38,216 nucleotides of DNA from Alphaproteobacteria bacterium (GTDB taxonomy: Bacteria > Pseudomonadota > Alphaproteobacteria > Bin95), in the NCBI GenBank assembly GCA_030833925.1, contig JAURGE010000025.1, positions 1 to 38,216 on the forward strand, given 5' to 3'. A program made the translations under genes and the position numbers. The notes beneath the pieces are model-generated. The model did no database searches. It saw only the letters and a program-made list of their open reading frames with translations, and was not told the origin of the DNA. Shown in pieces: positions 1 through 8,673 of the stretch (the first letter of the stretch is position 1; every line of letters begins with the position of its first letter).

Positions 1-1
1 T

Positions 2-742
2 CGACGCCTTCGAGAAGGTAACCGTGTCGACTTTGCACCAGAATTCTATGCAATTTTGGAAGACAAATTAGATGGTGGTGAAGTTAGCTTAAGGTTTAAC
101 AGTACTGGCGAGAATTTTCTTAAAGAACTCCAGCGCTATGGTTCAGCACCCTTACCTCCCTACATCAAAAGACCATCCGGTGGCCTGGCGCAAGATTTAA
201 ACGACTATCAGACACCATTTGCAAAACGTGACGGAGCGGTCGCCGCTCCCACAGCATCCCTTCATTTCACAAAACGTTTATTAGACAAACTATCCAAATC
301 AGGAATTAAACAAACCACAGTAACCCTGCATGTGGGAGCAGGTACGTTTTTGCCCGTTAAAACAGAAAGCATAGAAGATCACAAAATGCACAGCGAATGG
401 GGTGAGGTCACTGAAGATGCTGTAAATGCAATTGCTGAAACGAAAGCTTCGGGAGGACGCGTTATTGCGATCGGAACAACTCCGTTGAGGATCCTTGAAA
501 CCGCAGCAATGTCAGGAGAGATCAAAGCTTTTAGCGGAGAAACAAATATCTTCATCACGCCTGGATATAAATTTCGCGTTATTGATGGATTGATGACCAA
601 CTTTCACCTACCAAAGTCCACCCTCTTTATGTTGGTGTCGGCATTGATGGGACATGAGCGCATGCAGCAGGCTTATAATCATGCAATCCAAGAACGATAT
701 CGTTTCTTTTCTTACGGTGATGCGAGCCTTTTAATACCATGA
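2..742 (+). CDS. queA: S-adenosylmethionine:tRNA ribosyltransferase-isomerase QueA (5' end missing)
   Basis: QueA transfers and rearranges the ribose of S-adenosylmethionine onto 7-aminomethyl-7-deazaguanine in tRNA to give epoxyqueuosine, in the cytoplasm. The reading frame is open from base 2, so the gene starts before the window. About 246 residues are visible of a family length near 340-350, so roughly the first 100 are missing. Family blocks seen include [26 protein letters not shown], the FITPGYKF stretch, [17 protein letters not shown] and the C-terminal [10 protein letters not shown]. An in-frame TTG at 56 is not a start, because the frame continues upstream with QueA-like sequence. 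The stop codon overlaps the tgt start in an ATGA arrangement, so the two are translationally coupled. Confidence 0.95.
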   Translation, partial: RRLREGNRVDFAPEFYAILEDKLDGGEVSLRFNSTGENFLKELQRYGSAPLPPYIKRPSGGLAQDLNDYQTPFAKRDGAVAAPTASLHFTKRLLDKLSKSGIKQTTVTLHVGAGTFLPVKTESIEDHKMHSEWGEVTEDAVNAIAETKASGGRVIAIGTTPLRILETAAMSGEIKAFSGETNIFITPGYKFRVIDGLMTNFHLPKSTLFMLVSALMGHERMQQAYNHAIQERYRFFSYGDASLLIP

Positions 743-1851
743 CGATAGGTTTTGAGATCCTTGCCCAGGACGCTTCGGCACGACGAGGACGTATACAGAC
801 AGCGCACGGTACAATAGAAACTCCCGCTTTTATGCCCGTCGGAACAGCAGGAACGGTTAAGGCAATGAGACCTGAAGACGTAAAAGCTTCAGGAGCCGAT
901 ATCATTCTTGGCAACACATATCATTTGATGTTGCGGCCAGGGGCTGAACGAGTTTCTAAACTTGGTGGCCTTCATAAATTCATGCGTTGGCCAGGCCCCA
1001 TCTTAACTGACTCGGGTGGCTTTCAGGTGATGTCGCTGTCTGAATTGAGAAAAATTAAAGAGGATGGTGTTCGGTTTCGTAGCCACATAGATGGCAGTTA
1101 CCACGATCTATCACCTGAGCGATCCATTGAAATTCAAGATCTGCTCGATGCCACAATAACAATGGCATTTGACGAATGCACACCTTACCCTGCTGAGCAT
1201 GAGGTTGCCGCAAAGTCGATGCAACTGTCCATGCGATGGGCACGCCGCAGCCGAGACGCCTTCAGACAGCGCGAAGGATATGGGTTATTCGGAATTGTCC
1301 AAGGGAGTATCTACCCTGATCTGCGCGCTGAAAGCGCTGAGAACCTAAAAGAAATAGGGTTCGAGGGTTATGCCATTGGTGGTCTCGCAGTAGGTGAAGG
1401 CCAAGAGCAAATGTTTGAAACCCTTGACTTCACCACTCCTCATCTACCCATTAACCGTCCACGCTATCTGATGGGAGTTGGAAAACCCGCTGACATCATC
1501 GGTGCCGTGGCAAGAGGGGTTGATATGTTCGATTGTGTTCTGCCTACTCGGTCAGGTCGAACGGGACAGGCCTGGACTTGGAATGGGCCTATAAACCTCC
1601 GAAATTCTCGCTTCAAAGATGACCAAACGCCTCTTGATGAACGTTGCAACTGCCCAGTTTGCTCCAAATATGACAGGGCCTACCTCCATCATTTGACTAA
1701 GGCTGAAGAAGTTCTAGGCCTCATGTTGTTAACAGAACATAACCTATTTCATTATCAAGACCTTATGCGTCAAATACGGGAAGCGATCGTGGCCAATAGT
1801 TTTTCTGATTTTCAAGCAACAGTTAGCTTGAGACTTGAAGGAAAGGGTTGA
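739..1851 (+). CDS. tgt: Queuine/preQ1 tRNA-guanine transglycosylase Tgt
   Basis: This enzyme swaps guanine 34 of GUN-anticodon tRNAs for the queuosine precursor preQ1, the step just before QueA. It is full length at 370 aa. The substrate-binding Asp lies in DSGGFQ (D91), the glycine-rich GGLAVGE follows near residue 214, and the nucleophilic Asp is D265 in [11 protein letters not shown]. The zinc site is complete, with C303, C305, C308 and H334 (TEHN). The ATG overlaps the queA stop by 4 bp (ATGA), the usual queA-tgt order in proteobacteria. After the stop there is only an AT-rich weak inverted repeat near 1870-1895 and no convincing terminator. Confidence 0.97.
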   Translation: MTIGFEILAQDASARRGRIQTAHGTIETPAFMPVGTAGTVKAMRPEDVKASGADIILGNTYHLMLRPGAERVSKLGGLHKFMRWPGPILTDSGGFQVMSLSELRKIKEDGVRFRSHIDGSYHDLSPERSIEIQDLLDATITMAFDECTPYPAEHEVAAKSMQLSMRWARRSRDAFRQREGYGLFGIVQGSIYPDLRAESAENLKEIGFEGYAIGGLAVGEGQEQMFETLDFTTPHLPINRPRYLMGVGKPADIIGAVARGVDMFDCVLPTRSGRTGQAWTWNGPINLRNSRFKDDQTPLDERCNCPVCSKYDRAYLHHLTKAEEVLGLMLLTEHNLFHYQDLMRQIREAIVANSFSDFQATVSLRLEGKG

Positions 1852-2003
1852 TAAAGGTTCATATTGATTGAGTAAAAAATCTAATTTTTCTCACTATTAA
1901 CCGTCATACACCCTTTCAAATAACCCCATAAACAGATGATCTTCTAACTCCGATCTAACAGCTTCATAATCTCATTGAAAATTTAGAAATTGGAGGCTCT
2001 TCT

Positions 2004-3209
2004 ATGCCCGGTCCTTTCGATGGCTTGAAGGTAGTAGATCTAACAACAGTTGTTGTAGGACCATACTGCACACAGATGCTTTCTGACCTTGGCTGCGAGG
2101 TAATTAAAGTCGAAGCCCCCGATGGAGATTTAACTCGCCTTACGGGCCCTGCCCGTAACCCGGGAATGACATCTAACTTCATGCAGTTAAACCGAAATAA
2201 ACGCAGCGTTGTGCTAGATTTAAAAACAGAAGCTGGCGCTAGCGCTATGAAAAAGCTGCTGCAGGATGCTGATGTATTTGTCCACAATATGCGACCAGAG
2301 CCACTAACACGCCTTGGGTTTGACTACGCTCAAGTTCGCAAAATTAATCCGGAAATTGTTTATTGTAATATCTGGGGCTTTGGTGCCGATGGGCCTTATG
2401 CCGGTAGAGCCGCATTTGATGACATTATCCAGGGTGTATCTGGGCTTGTGGCGCTGGAAGGATATGGCGGCCGAGAAGCACGTTATGTTCCAATGCTCAT
2501 CGCAGATAAAACAACAGGAGTCTTTGCCGCTTTAGCAATATCGGCCGGTCTCTATCACAAGCTCTCAACTGGTAAAGGACAAGAAATCGAAACTCCAATG
2601 TTCGAATGCATGACTTCCTTCACAATGATTGAGCATTTGGCCGGTGAAGGATTTGTGCCCGCAATGGGTGAAGTGGGCTCCGATCGACATGCAAAACCAA
2701 TGCGCTGGCCAATGCGCACACAAGACGGTTGGGTTTGTATTCTAGCCTCCAGCGATAAACATTGGCGGGGTTTAACAAAAGCAGGCAATCGGCCCGATTT
2801 AACTGATGATCCTCGCTACAATACTCGGGCAGCACGCCTTCAACGGCGGGAAGAAGTTCTAGCCTTAACGGCGGAGATGGCTCTCAGCAGGCCGACTGCA
2901 GACCTAGTTGCCGAACTTGCTGAGGCTGGAGTTCCCTGCATGCAAATCAATTCATTAGATCAGGTCGTAAGTGATGAACATTTAACTGCTGTTGGGTTTT
3001 GGCATGAAATGAACCACCCCAGCGAGGGGCGCATCCGACTAATGGCCCCGCCCTATAAAATGTCAGCAACTCCGCCAACAATTCGATCTGGTGCTCCACG
3101 TTTTGGGGAACACACAGCAGAAGTACTTCGCGGACTTGGTTATGAAGACGCCGTAATCGATGCCATGTTAAAAGCCGGTGCTGCCATACAAGACAGCTCC
3201 AGTTCCTAA
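2004..3209 (+). CDS. CaiB/BaiF family (family III) CoA-transferase
   Basis: This family moves CoA from an acyl-CoA donor to a carboxylic acid through a covalent aspartyl intermediate. The protein is 401 aa, normal for the family. The N-terminal Rossmann-like block reads GLKVVDLTTVVVGPYCTQML with the following IKVE motif. The catalytic Asp is probably D168 in IADKTTG, matching the position of Asp169 in formyl-CoA transferase. The substrate cannot be told from sequence; oxalate, carnitine-like, succinyl and dicarboxylic acid transferases all share this architecture. The gene stands alone, with a purine-rich ATTGGAGGC ribosome-binding site about 6-10 bases before ATG. It runs convergently into phaB with a gap of 7 bases. 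No functional link to PHB is implied by that arrangement. Confidence 0.9.
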   Translation: MPGPFDGLKVVDLTTVVVGPYCTQMLSDLGCEVIKVEAPDGDLTRLTGPARNPGMTSNFMQLNRNKRSVVLDLKTEAGASAMKKLLQDADVFVHNMRPEPLTRLGFDYAQVRKINPEIVYCNIWGFGADGPYAGRAAFDDIIQGVSGLVALEGYGGREARYVPMLIADKTTGVFAALAISAGLYHKLSTGKGQEIETPMFECMTSFTMIEHLAGEGFVPAMGEVGSDRHAKPMRWPMRTQDGWVCILASSDKHWRGLTKAGNRPDLTDDPRYNTRAARLQRREEVLALTAEMALSRPTADLVAELAEAGVPCMQINSLDQVVSDEHLTAVGFWHEMNHPSEGRIRLMAPPYKMSATPPTIRSGAPRFGEHTAEVLRGLGYEDAVIDAMLKAGAAIQDSSSS

Positions 3210-3216
3210 CTATCGA

Positions 3217-3939
3217 TCAGTACATATGCTGACCACCGTTAATTGATACGGTTGACCCTGTAACGAAGGTAGCGTTATCGGCCACTAGAAATAACACGCC
3301 TCGTGCAATCTCTTCAGCGTGACCGAGGCGGCCAACAGGAACTTTAGCTACAATCTTTTCCAGAACATTTGCTGGGACGGCAGCAACCATATCAGTATCT
3401 ATATAGCCAGGTGCTATTGCGTTGACGGTAATGTTATACCGCGCACCCTCCTGAGCGAGTGCCTTTGTAAAACCGTGGATACCGGATTTCGCAGCGGCGT
3501 AGTTCACCTGCCCATATTGGCCCGCTTGGCCATTTATCGACCCAATATTTACGATCCGACCAAATTCACGTTCACGCATTGACGGAAACACAGCGTGTGC
3601 CATGTTAAAACAAGATCCTAAATTTGTGTCGATAACCTCATCCCATTGCTGACGTGTCATCCGCATCAAAGTCCCGTCACGAGTGATGCCTGCATTATTG
3701 ACTACAATATCAACTGGGCCCTTCTCAGCAACAATCTGATCGACGCCGGCTTGGCAAGCGTCATAATCGGCCACATCCCATTTATATGTGGATATACCTG
3801 TCTCTGCGGAAAACTTGGACGCTGCTTCTGAATTTCCTGCATAATTTGCCGCTACGTCGTAGCCTGAAGCATGCAGAGCTTCTGAAATTGCACGACCAAT
3901 GCCTCTGGTGCCCCCAGTTACAATCGCTACGCGTCCCAT
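3217..3939 (-). CDS. phaB: Acetoacetyl-CoA reductase PhaB
   Basis: PhaB reduces acetoacetyl-CoA to (R)-3-hydroxybutyryl-CoA with NADPH, the second step of PHB synthesis. It is a 240-aa short-chain dehydrogenase. The cofactor loop TGGTRGIG is at residues 8-15 and NNAG at 81-84, and the catalytic S134-Y147-K151 triad lies in the NIGSINGQ and YAAAKSG stretches. The wording around NIGSINGQAGQYGQVNY is typical of PhaB rather than FabG. The start is supported by AAAAAGGAGATC about 8 bases upstream. phaA, phaC and phaR are about 10 kb away, but an 18-base site identical to one in front of phaA lies 108 bases upstream of this start (4048-4065). Confidence 0.93.
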   Translation of the reverse strand: MGRVAIVTGGTRGIGRAISEALHASGYDVAANYAGNSEAASKFSAETGISTYKWDVADYDACQAGVDQIVAEKGPVDIVVNNAGITRDGTLMRMTRQQWDEVIDTNLGSCFNMAHAVFPSMREREFGRIVNIGSINGQAGQYGQVNYAAAKSGIHGFTKALAQEGARYNITVNAIAPGYIDTDMVAAVPANVLEKIVAKVPVGRLGHAEEIARGVLFLVADNATFVTGSTVSINGGQHMY

Positions 3940-4023
3940 TGCGGATCTCCTTTTTAATTGTCAGTTGATATCAGCAGCACAACGGCGTTAGGCTTTATGT
4001 GTTTAGAGCACCCATGAATCCCA

Positions 4024-4051
4024 TTGTACGGTTTGCCGCGCGACATATTGT
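4024..4051 (+). promoter_or_regulatory. Candidate sigma70 promoter overlapping the PhaR-like site
   Basis: TTGTAC at 4024-4029 and TATTGT at 4046-4051 are separated by 16 bases and would drive the plus-strand DsbA-like gene at 4077. The -10 hexamer overlaps the first four bases of the repeat at 4048-4065. This is a match by eye and start-site data are lacking. Confidence 0.35.
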
Positions 4052-4065
4052 GCAGTGCAGCATAA
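4048..4065 (+). promoter_or_regulatory. Putative PhaR operator (copy 1, phaB / DsbA-like intergenic)
   Basis: The 18 bases TTGTGCAGTGCAGCATAA are identical to those at 14680-14697 in front of phaA, and a close variant is found in the phaR promoter at 13342-13359. The core is TGC-N2-TGCAGCA. As I recall, PhaR proteins from Paracoccus and Rhodobacter bind TGC-rich sites of the CTGC...GCAG kind. The site lies between divergent phaB (start 3939) and the DsbA-like gene (start 4077), so it could control either or both. Exact sharing between two separate PHB biosynthetic loci makes chance unlikely. Confidence 0.75.
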
Positions 4066-4076
4066 AAAGGTCAGGG

Positions 4077-4676
4077 ATGACAAAAAAGATCGTCGTCTAT
4101 ATCGACTATAAAAGCCCATACGCCTATCTCGCTATGAATTCAGCGAGAGAGATGGCAGCCGACTTGGAGCTCGAAATTGATTGGCTTCCATATTCCCTCC
4201 AGATCGACCAATACTTAGGCGAGGTAGAAACTCGAAACGCTCATCAATGGCGACGAGTAAAATACTCATATATGGACGCCAGACGGCTAGCGAATGAACA
4301 GGGCCTAATTGTCAGGGGCCCTCAGAAACTCTTTGATAGCACCATCGCTCATGTTGGGATGATCTTTTTAAAAGAAACACAGCCTGATGTTCTTGAAAGC
4401 TATCACAATGCTGTATTCGAGGGCTTCTTCAAACGGGAGCTGGACATAGAACAAATTGACCAAGTCAAGACCGTGATTGCGAACTTAGGTTCGGACGGCA
4501 GAGAATTTGAAGCGTTTCTTCAAGAAAAAGGACGCTTACAATTACAGCAAATAATAACAGATGCAGAAGAACGCCTTGGCATCTTTGGAGTTCCAACATT
4601 TGTTGTCGAGAATGAAATCTTTTGGGGCGGGGATCAGATCTCTCGTGTGCGACGTTTTATAGAACGTTCACCCTAA
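4077..4676 (+). CDS. DsbA-family / 2-hydroxychromene-2-carboxylate isomerase-like protein
   Basis: The 199-aa protein belongs to the thioredoxin-fold DsbA superfamily branch that holds 2-hydroxychromene-2-carboxylate isomerase and kappa-class glutathione transferase. The N-terminal block IDYKSPYAYLA carries the SPYAYL signature with the glutathione-contacting Ser, and there is no CxxC disulfide motif, so this is not a disulfide oxidase. The cis-proline loop is in FGVPTF near the C terminus, followed by the typical FWGGDQ. I chose ATG 4077 because it gives family length. An upstream in-frame start at 3999 would place the PhaR-like operator inside the coding region. A class III aminotransferase follows 23 bases later, probably in the same transcript. 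The substrate is unknown. Confidence 0.82.
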   Translation: MTKKIVVYIDYKSPYAYLAMNSAREMAADLELEIDWLPYSLQIDQYLGEVETRNAHQWRRVKYSYMDARRLANEQGLIVRGPQKLFDSTIAHVGMIFLKETQPDVLESYHNAVFEGFFKRELDIEQIDQVKTVIANLGSDGREFEAFLQEKGRLQLQQIITDAEERLGIFGVPTFVVENEIFWGGDQISRVRRFIERSP

Positions 4677-4699
4677 GCCTAAAAAAAGGAGAAAAACTA

Positions 4700-6088
4700 A
4701 TGGACGGTCTCGCCAATTCACCTGCAGCACGAGATAAGGCCTATCTAGTTCACCCAATGACCAACCTCAAAAAACATCTTGAGATTGGTCCAACTATCAT
4801 TAGTCATGGCAACGGCGTGCGTGTCTTCGATGATACCGGGAAAGAGTATATCGAAGGAATGGCGGGGTTATGGTGCACATCCCTTGGGTATGGGGAAGAA
4901 CGTCTTATTAACGCGGCAACAGATCAAATGCGGAAGATCGCATATGTCCAACAGTTCAGACATATGAGCCATAACTCCGGTATTGATCTAGCTGAAAAGC
5001 TCGTCTCCATAGCACCAGATGGTATGACGAAAGCGTTTTTCGTTAATTCAGGTTCAGAAGCAAATGACAGTATAGTTAAATTCGTTCGCTTCTACCAAAA
5101 TGCAAAAGGGCGCCCAGAGAAAAAGAAAATAATTGCCCGAATGAAAGGGTATCACGGAACAACTCTAGTTGCTGCCAGCCTCTCCGGCTTACCGCACATG
5201 CACGCAGCTTTTGATCTTCCAATTGCTGACGTCAAACACACGTCTTGCCCTCACTTCTATCGATATGGCCAAGAGGGAGAAACGGAAGAAGATTTTGCCA
5301 CCCGGATGGCTGATGATCTCGAGGCTATGATTTTGGCCGAAGGACCCGAGACTGTTGCTGCCTTTTTTGCCGAACCCGTCATGGGCGCTGGTGGGGTAAT
5401 CGTCCCTCCCCGCACTTATTTCGATAAAATCCAAGCAATTCTCAAAAAGTACGAGGTCCTTTTTGTGGCCGACGAAGTGATCTGTGGCTTTGGCCGAACG
5501 GGGAATATGTTTGGCAGCCAGACCTATAATCTTCAGCCGGATTTTATCACTGTCGCAAAAGCCCTCTCATCAGCTTACCTGCCAATTGCAGGAGTTTTGA
5601 TGCGTGAAGAAGTTTTTCAGACGATTGCAAATCATGCTGGTGAGCTCGGCATACTCGGCCACGGCTACACTTACTCTGGCCACCCTGTTGCAAGTGCAGT
5701 TGCTTACGAAACTTTAAAAATTTATGAGGAAATCGACATTGTTAGTCGTGTTCAAAGTGTTTCTAAAACATTTATAGCAGAATTGACGGCATTTGAATCT
5801 CACCCACTCGTTGGTGAGACAAGAGGCGTGGGTTTGGTTGGTGCTATTGAACTCGTAACCAACAAATCAACGAAAGACCCAATTGATATTAAAGGCCCTG
5901 CACCTGACTATCTCTACAATCGAGTTATGGAAGCAGGTCTAATTACTCGGCCAATTGGTAATTCGGTAGCGTTCTGTCCGCCACTAATCATCGGACATGA
6001 TGATATACAAGAAATGTTTAGACGGTTCCGAAAAGCCTTAGATGAGACGCTCGATTTTATGGTTCGAGATGGGAACTTTAAAGCGTGA
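4700..6088 (+). CDS. Class III PLP-dependent aminotransferase (omega-amino acid:pyruvate type)
   Basis: This is a fold-type I, class III aminotransferase of 462 aa. It carries GSEAND at 118-123, the PLP-contacting ADEVICGFGRTG around 257-268, and the Schiff-base lysine K287 in TVAKALSSAYLP. Relatives use beta-alanine, taurine, putrescine or other omega-amino donors with pyruvate, and the exact donor is not readable here. The start at 4700 is fixed by AAAAAGGAG ending 8 bases upstream; a longer frame from 4622 would run through the end of the preceding gene. Its 3' end overlaps the convergent HD-domain gene by 11 bases. It lies beside a phosphonate operon, and one phosphonate enzyme (PbfA) is also class III-like, but adjacency is the only reason to think of that. 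Confidence 0.9.
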   Translation: MDGLANSPAARDKAYLVHPMTNLKKHLEIGPTIISHGNGVRVFDDTGKEYIEGMAGLWCTSLGYGEERLINAATDQMRKIAYVQQFRHMSHNSGIDLAEKLVSIAPDGMTKAFFVNSGSEANDSIVKFVRFYQNAKGRPEKKKIIARMKGYHGTTLVAASLSGLPHMHAAFDLPIADVKHTSCPHFYRYGQEGETEEDFATRMADDLEAMILAEGPETVAAFFAEPVMGAGGVIVPPRTYFDKIQAILKKYEVLFVADEVICGFGRTGNMFGSQTYNLQPDFITVAKALSSAYLPIAGVLMREEVFQTIANHAGELGILGHGYTYSGHPVASAVAYETLKIYEEIDIVSRVQSVSKTFIAELTAFESHPLVGETRGVGLVGAIELVTNKSTKDPIDIKGPAPDYLYNRVMEAGLITRPIGNSVAFCPPLIIGHDDIQEMFRRFRKALDETLDFMVRDGNFKA

Positions 6089-6620
6089 TGCAACTTTCGA
6101 CATAGCGCCAAAAGTGCATGAGTGAAGGGGTATTTTTTCCCGGCAGTTTTGCTCCTTCATCCCAACGACGAAGTCTAACAGCATCTTTGCCGCCCGGTTG
6201 TTGAATAAAACAATCAGCCTCATCCTGATTAAATCGGCCACCCTGTAGTTCTAAGCTTCGCACTGATGCAAAAGATAAAGTATCGAAATAGCTAGGCTCG
6301 GCGAAGCAAAGATAGCGCTTTGCATTTACGTGCAACGCAACCGGAAAAACAACATCCTCTTTAAAATGACGCCTAAGCAACTTCTCTCCGAGCATTTCAT
6401 GCCGATCATCAATACCTCGTTCAGCAGCCACGCCAAGCTTATGCACCAAATGACCAATATCGTGCAGTAATGCAGCAGTTATGAGGGCTTCAGTAGCGCC
6501 CTCCTCCTCCGCCTGTAACGCGCATTGTAATGCATGCTCCAGCTGACTAACGTCTTCTGAACCGTACTGTGCAGCACCATCGACTTCCAAGGTTTTAAAT
6601 AAGCGGTCCGAAATACTCAT
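6078..6620 (-). CDS. phnZ: PhnZ/TmpB-type HD-domain phosphonate oxygenase
   Basis: The 180-aa protein matches the HD-domain family found in phosphonate operons, whose studied members (PhnZ, TmpB) are mixed-valent di-iron oxygenases that cleave the C-P bond of 1-hydroxy-aminoethylphosphonates. All metal ligands expected from PhnZ are in order: H29, H53-D54, H74, H97 and D154. Relative to PhnZ numbering as I recall it (34, 58, 59, 80, 104, 161) the offsets are only 5-7. The PhnZ active-site Tyr24/Glu27 pair is also matched by Y19 and E22. The block HVNAKRYL is typical of the family. It is the last gene of phnC-phnD-phnE-HD, 39 bases after phnE, with AGG before its ATG. The usual hydroxylase partner is not adjacent. 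The symbol is by homology; TmpB is equally possible. Confidence 0.82.
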   Translation of the reverse strand: MSISDRLFKTLEVDGAAQYGSEDVSQLEHALQCALQAEEEGATEALITAALLHDIGHLVHKLGVAAERGIDDRHEMLGEKLLRRHFKEDVVFPVALHVNAKRYLCFAEPSYFDTLSFASVRSLELQGGRFNQDEADCFIQQPGGKDAVRLRRWDEGAKLPGKNTPSLMHFWRYVESCITL

Positions 6621-6659
6621 TTACCTACCCTTTTCAATAAATATCCCGCAAATCACAGT

Positions 6660-7475
6660 TTAGGTAACCATCTTTCGCAGACGTTGAGAGATCACATCTA
6701 TCAATGTCACGCTTGCCACAATCACAATTAAAGTGGCTGCCGTACCTGCATAATCAAAACCACGAATTTGTTCCCATAGAATCATACCTATCCCTCCGGC
6801 TCCGACGATACCTAGCACCGTGGCAGACCGAACATTGGACTCAAAACGGTACAGGGAATAAGAAATCCAAAGAGGCATAACTTGAGGGATCACACCATAA
6901 ATCACCTGCTGTATTTTATCCGCACCTGTTGCTTTGATCCCCTCCACAGGTTGTGGGTCTATAGCCTCCACCGCCTCTGAAAAAAGTTTTGCCAACACCC
7001 CTGTAGTGTGAATCCATAAGGCTAAAACACCGGCAAAAGGACCAAGGCCAACAGCAACAACGAACAACATTGCAAAAACGATTTCATTTATTGCGCGAAA
7101 ACTATCCATCAACCGCCTTACTGGCTGCCAGACCCACCAAGGAACCATGTTTTCGGAAGACAAAATACCAAAAGGAACAGCACAAATGACAGATAGGATA
7201 GTTCCCCAGATTGCAATTTGTACTGTGATGATCATCTCTTGAAGCAGCGTTGGCCACTCATAAAAATTTGGAGGGAAAAACCCATCAACAAAGGCCGCCA
7301 TGTTTGCTGCGTCTTTATAAAGAGCTAGAGGGCGCATATCTGCACCTTCCCAAGACCACATCAAGGCAATCGCAAGAATTGCCCAAATGCCCAAAGTCAA
7401 ACTGCTACGTTTTAAGTCTGCCTTTGGGAGGTCCATAGTTTGAGCTTTGGTGGCGAGGTCAGCCATGCAGATCAT
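6660..7475 (-). CDS. phnE: Phosphonate ABC transporter permease PhnE
   Basis: This inner-membrane permease of a phosphonate importer is 271 aa. Hydrophobic segments are visible around residues 27-45, 85-110, 130-155, 205-220 and 235-260. The cytoplasmic EAA loop that docks the ATPase reads [18 protein letters not shown]. The start could be ATG 7475 or the in-frame ATG at 7466, and neither has a strong ribosome-binding site. It follows phnD by 84 bases containing a hairpin with a U-tract, so its expression is probably lower than that of phnD. Confidence 0.93.
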   Translation of the reverse strand: MICMADLATKAQTMDLPKADLKRSSLTLGIWAILAIALMWSWEGADMRPLALYKDAANMAAFVDGFFPPNFYEWPTLLQEMIITVQIAIWGTILSVICAVPFGILSSENMVPWWVWQPVRRLMDSFRAINEIVFAMLFVVAVGLGPFAGVLALWIHTTGVLAKLFSEAVEAIDPQPVEGIKATGADKIQQVIYGVIPQVMPLWISYSLYRFESNVRSATVLGIVGAGGIGMILWEQIRGFDYAGTAATLIVIVASVTLIDVISQRLRKMVT

Positions 7476-7489
7476 CCAATTCTAGTAGC

Positions 7490-7536
7490 AAAAAAACACT
7501 AGGCTCGGTGAAGCCATAAAAATGACTCACCGAGCC
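7490..7536 (-). terminator. Intercistronic hairpin with U-tract between phnD and phnE
   Basis: The arms GGCTCGGTGA (7502-7511) and TCACCGAGCC (7527-7536) are perfect 10-bp inverted repeats with a 15-base loop. On the minus strand, in the transcribed direction, the hairpin is followed after a few bases by a run of seven T residues. This has the form of an intrinsic terminator or a 3'-stabilising stem. Lying inside an operon directly after the binding-protein gene, it should allow only part of the transcripts to continue into phnE and the HD gene. Confidence 0.75.
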
Positions 7537-7559
7537 CTACAGGTTAGTTACCGAAACCC

Positions 7560-8585
7560 TTACATCAGGTTCTTTTCCAGTACCTTCAGCTCGGATAATT
7601 TGGATTCAATCACTTTGATTTTTTTGGCTTTTTCAGCCGCATCCATACGGGTGTCAGCTTGTAACTTCAGCTTATCACGAAACAGAGAAAGCTGCCGGAT
7701 TGGGATCAGCTGCGAATTGCTAGAGTCGGTGTATCCACCTCCCCCGCTGCCAAGCCCTTTCAACACTGCTTTTTGCTTCTCAGCGTCTGAGCCCAAACGT
7801 CCATAGCTTAAGAAGAAACCTTTTACTTTTGCCTTCAAGATCTTGGATAGATCGCGTCGGTACACTAACGGGTCAGCCGGTATGAGAGGCGAAGTCCAAA
7901 TAATCTTAACGTTTTTGGCTGCTTCTGGTGCCTTCATCTTTGAACGGGCCACCTGCTCACTATTGTTCGCAGCAGCGTCAACCTGTTTATTCGCTACAGC
8001 CATAAGGTTTGTTTCATGATTGGCGTTACGAACTGTTTTAAAACATGCCTTTGGGTCAACATTGTTTTGCGCAAAAACATAGAAACTTGGAACTAAGAAA
8101 CCCGATGTGGAATTAGGATCCCCAATACCAAAGTTTAAAGAGCGCGATGCACACGTCGAAAATAAATCTTTCAGAGAATTGATTTTGTCATTTCCGGAAT
8201 TAACGAGGATATGTGAATAGTAACCCTGCTCACCGTCGGCCTTTATTTCCTGAACAAAGACTTCCCCGCCTGCACGATCAACTGCTTCCATAGCTGATTT
8301 GTTACCAAACCAGGCAACGTGGACCTTGCCAAAGCGCATTGCCTCAATAACACCCGCATAATCAGGTGCGAAGAATGGCTTCACAGGAATACCTATCGCC
8401 GTTTCCATATCTTTAATAAGCGGAACCCAAGCTTGTTTCAGGTTCTGTGTGCTCTCAGTAGAAATAATTCCAAAGTTAATTTCCTTCGGATCCCCTTCAA
8501 GCGGCTTAAATTGCGCAAATGCAGTACTCGCGCTCAAAGCAGTCGACGCGACAATCGCGGCTACTGCCAGTGTTTTACAGATCAT
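7560..8585 (-). CDS. phnD: Phosphonate ABC transporter substrate-binding protein PhnD
   Basis: This is the periplasmic phosphonate-binding protein, 341 aa. It has a Sec signal peptide (about residues 1-24, hydrophobic core, cleavage after AFA). The PhnD family signature is visible in INFGIISTE, the PDYAGVIEAMRFGKVHVAWFG stretch and IGDPNSTSGFLVPSFYVF, whose Ser/Thr residues contact the phosphonate group in solved homologues. The start is supported by AAGGAG 7 bases before ATG. It lies 88 bases after phnC and is followed by a terminator-like hairpin. The ligand may be 2-aminoethylphosphonate or a methylated relative; the family also includes phosphite binders, so the exact ligand is open. Confidence 0.95.
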   Translation of the reverse strand: MICKTLAVAAIVASTALSASTAFAQFKPLEGDPKEINFGIISTESTQNLKQAWVPLIKDMETAIGIPVKPFFAPDYAGVIEAMRFGKVHVAWFGNKSAMEAVDRAGGEVFVQEIKADGEQGYYSHILVNSGNDKINSLKDLFSTCASRSLNFGIGDPNSTSGFLVPSFYVFAQNNVDPKACFKTVRNANHETNLMAVANKQVDAAANNSEQVARSKMKAPEAAKNVKIIWTSPLIPADPLVYRRDLSKILKAKVKGFFLSYGRLGSDAEKQKAVLKGLGSGGGGYTDSSNSQLIPIRQLSLFRDKLKLQADTRMDAAEKAKKIKVIESKLSELKVLEKNLM

Positions 8586-8673
8586 CTTGTTCTCCTTTTT
8601 GATGAATAATTTGAGGAAATTTTTAATTGGCTTCAGCGGAAAGACCCTAAGCGACCTCGAAAATGGAGAGCGC

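Noticed and set aside
1870-1895. AT-rich inverted repeat after tgt as a terminator
   Set aside because: The arms are A/T only with a bulge and no T-run follows on the plus strand.
3999-4076. Upstream in-frame start extending the DsbA-like protein by 26 residues
   Set aside because: The extension does not resemble the family, has no ribosome-binding site, and would run through the shared PhaR-like site.
6463-6477. TGCAGTAATGCAGCA inside the HD gene as a further PhaR site
   Set aside because: The spacing between TGC blocks is 5 and not 2, it lies well inside a coding region, and the sequence is explained by codons.
6078-6620. HD protein as a c-di-GMP or nucleotide phosphohydrolase
   Set aside because: The position of metal ligands, the Tyr/Glu pair and the phn operon context match the PhnZ/TmpB oxygenase group better.
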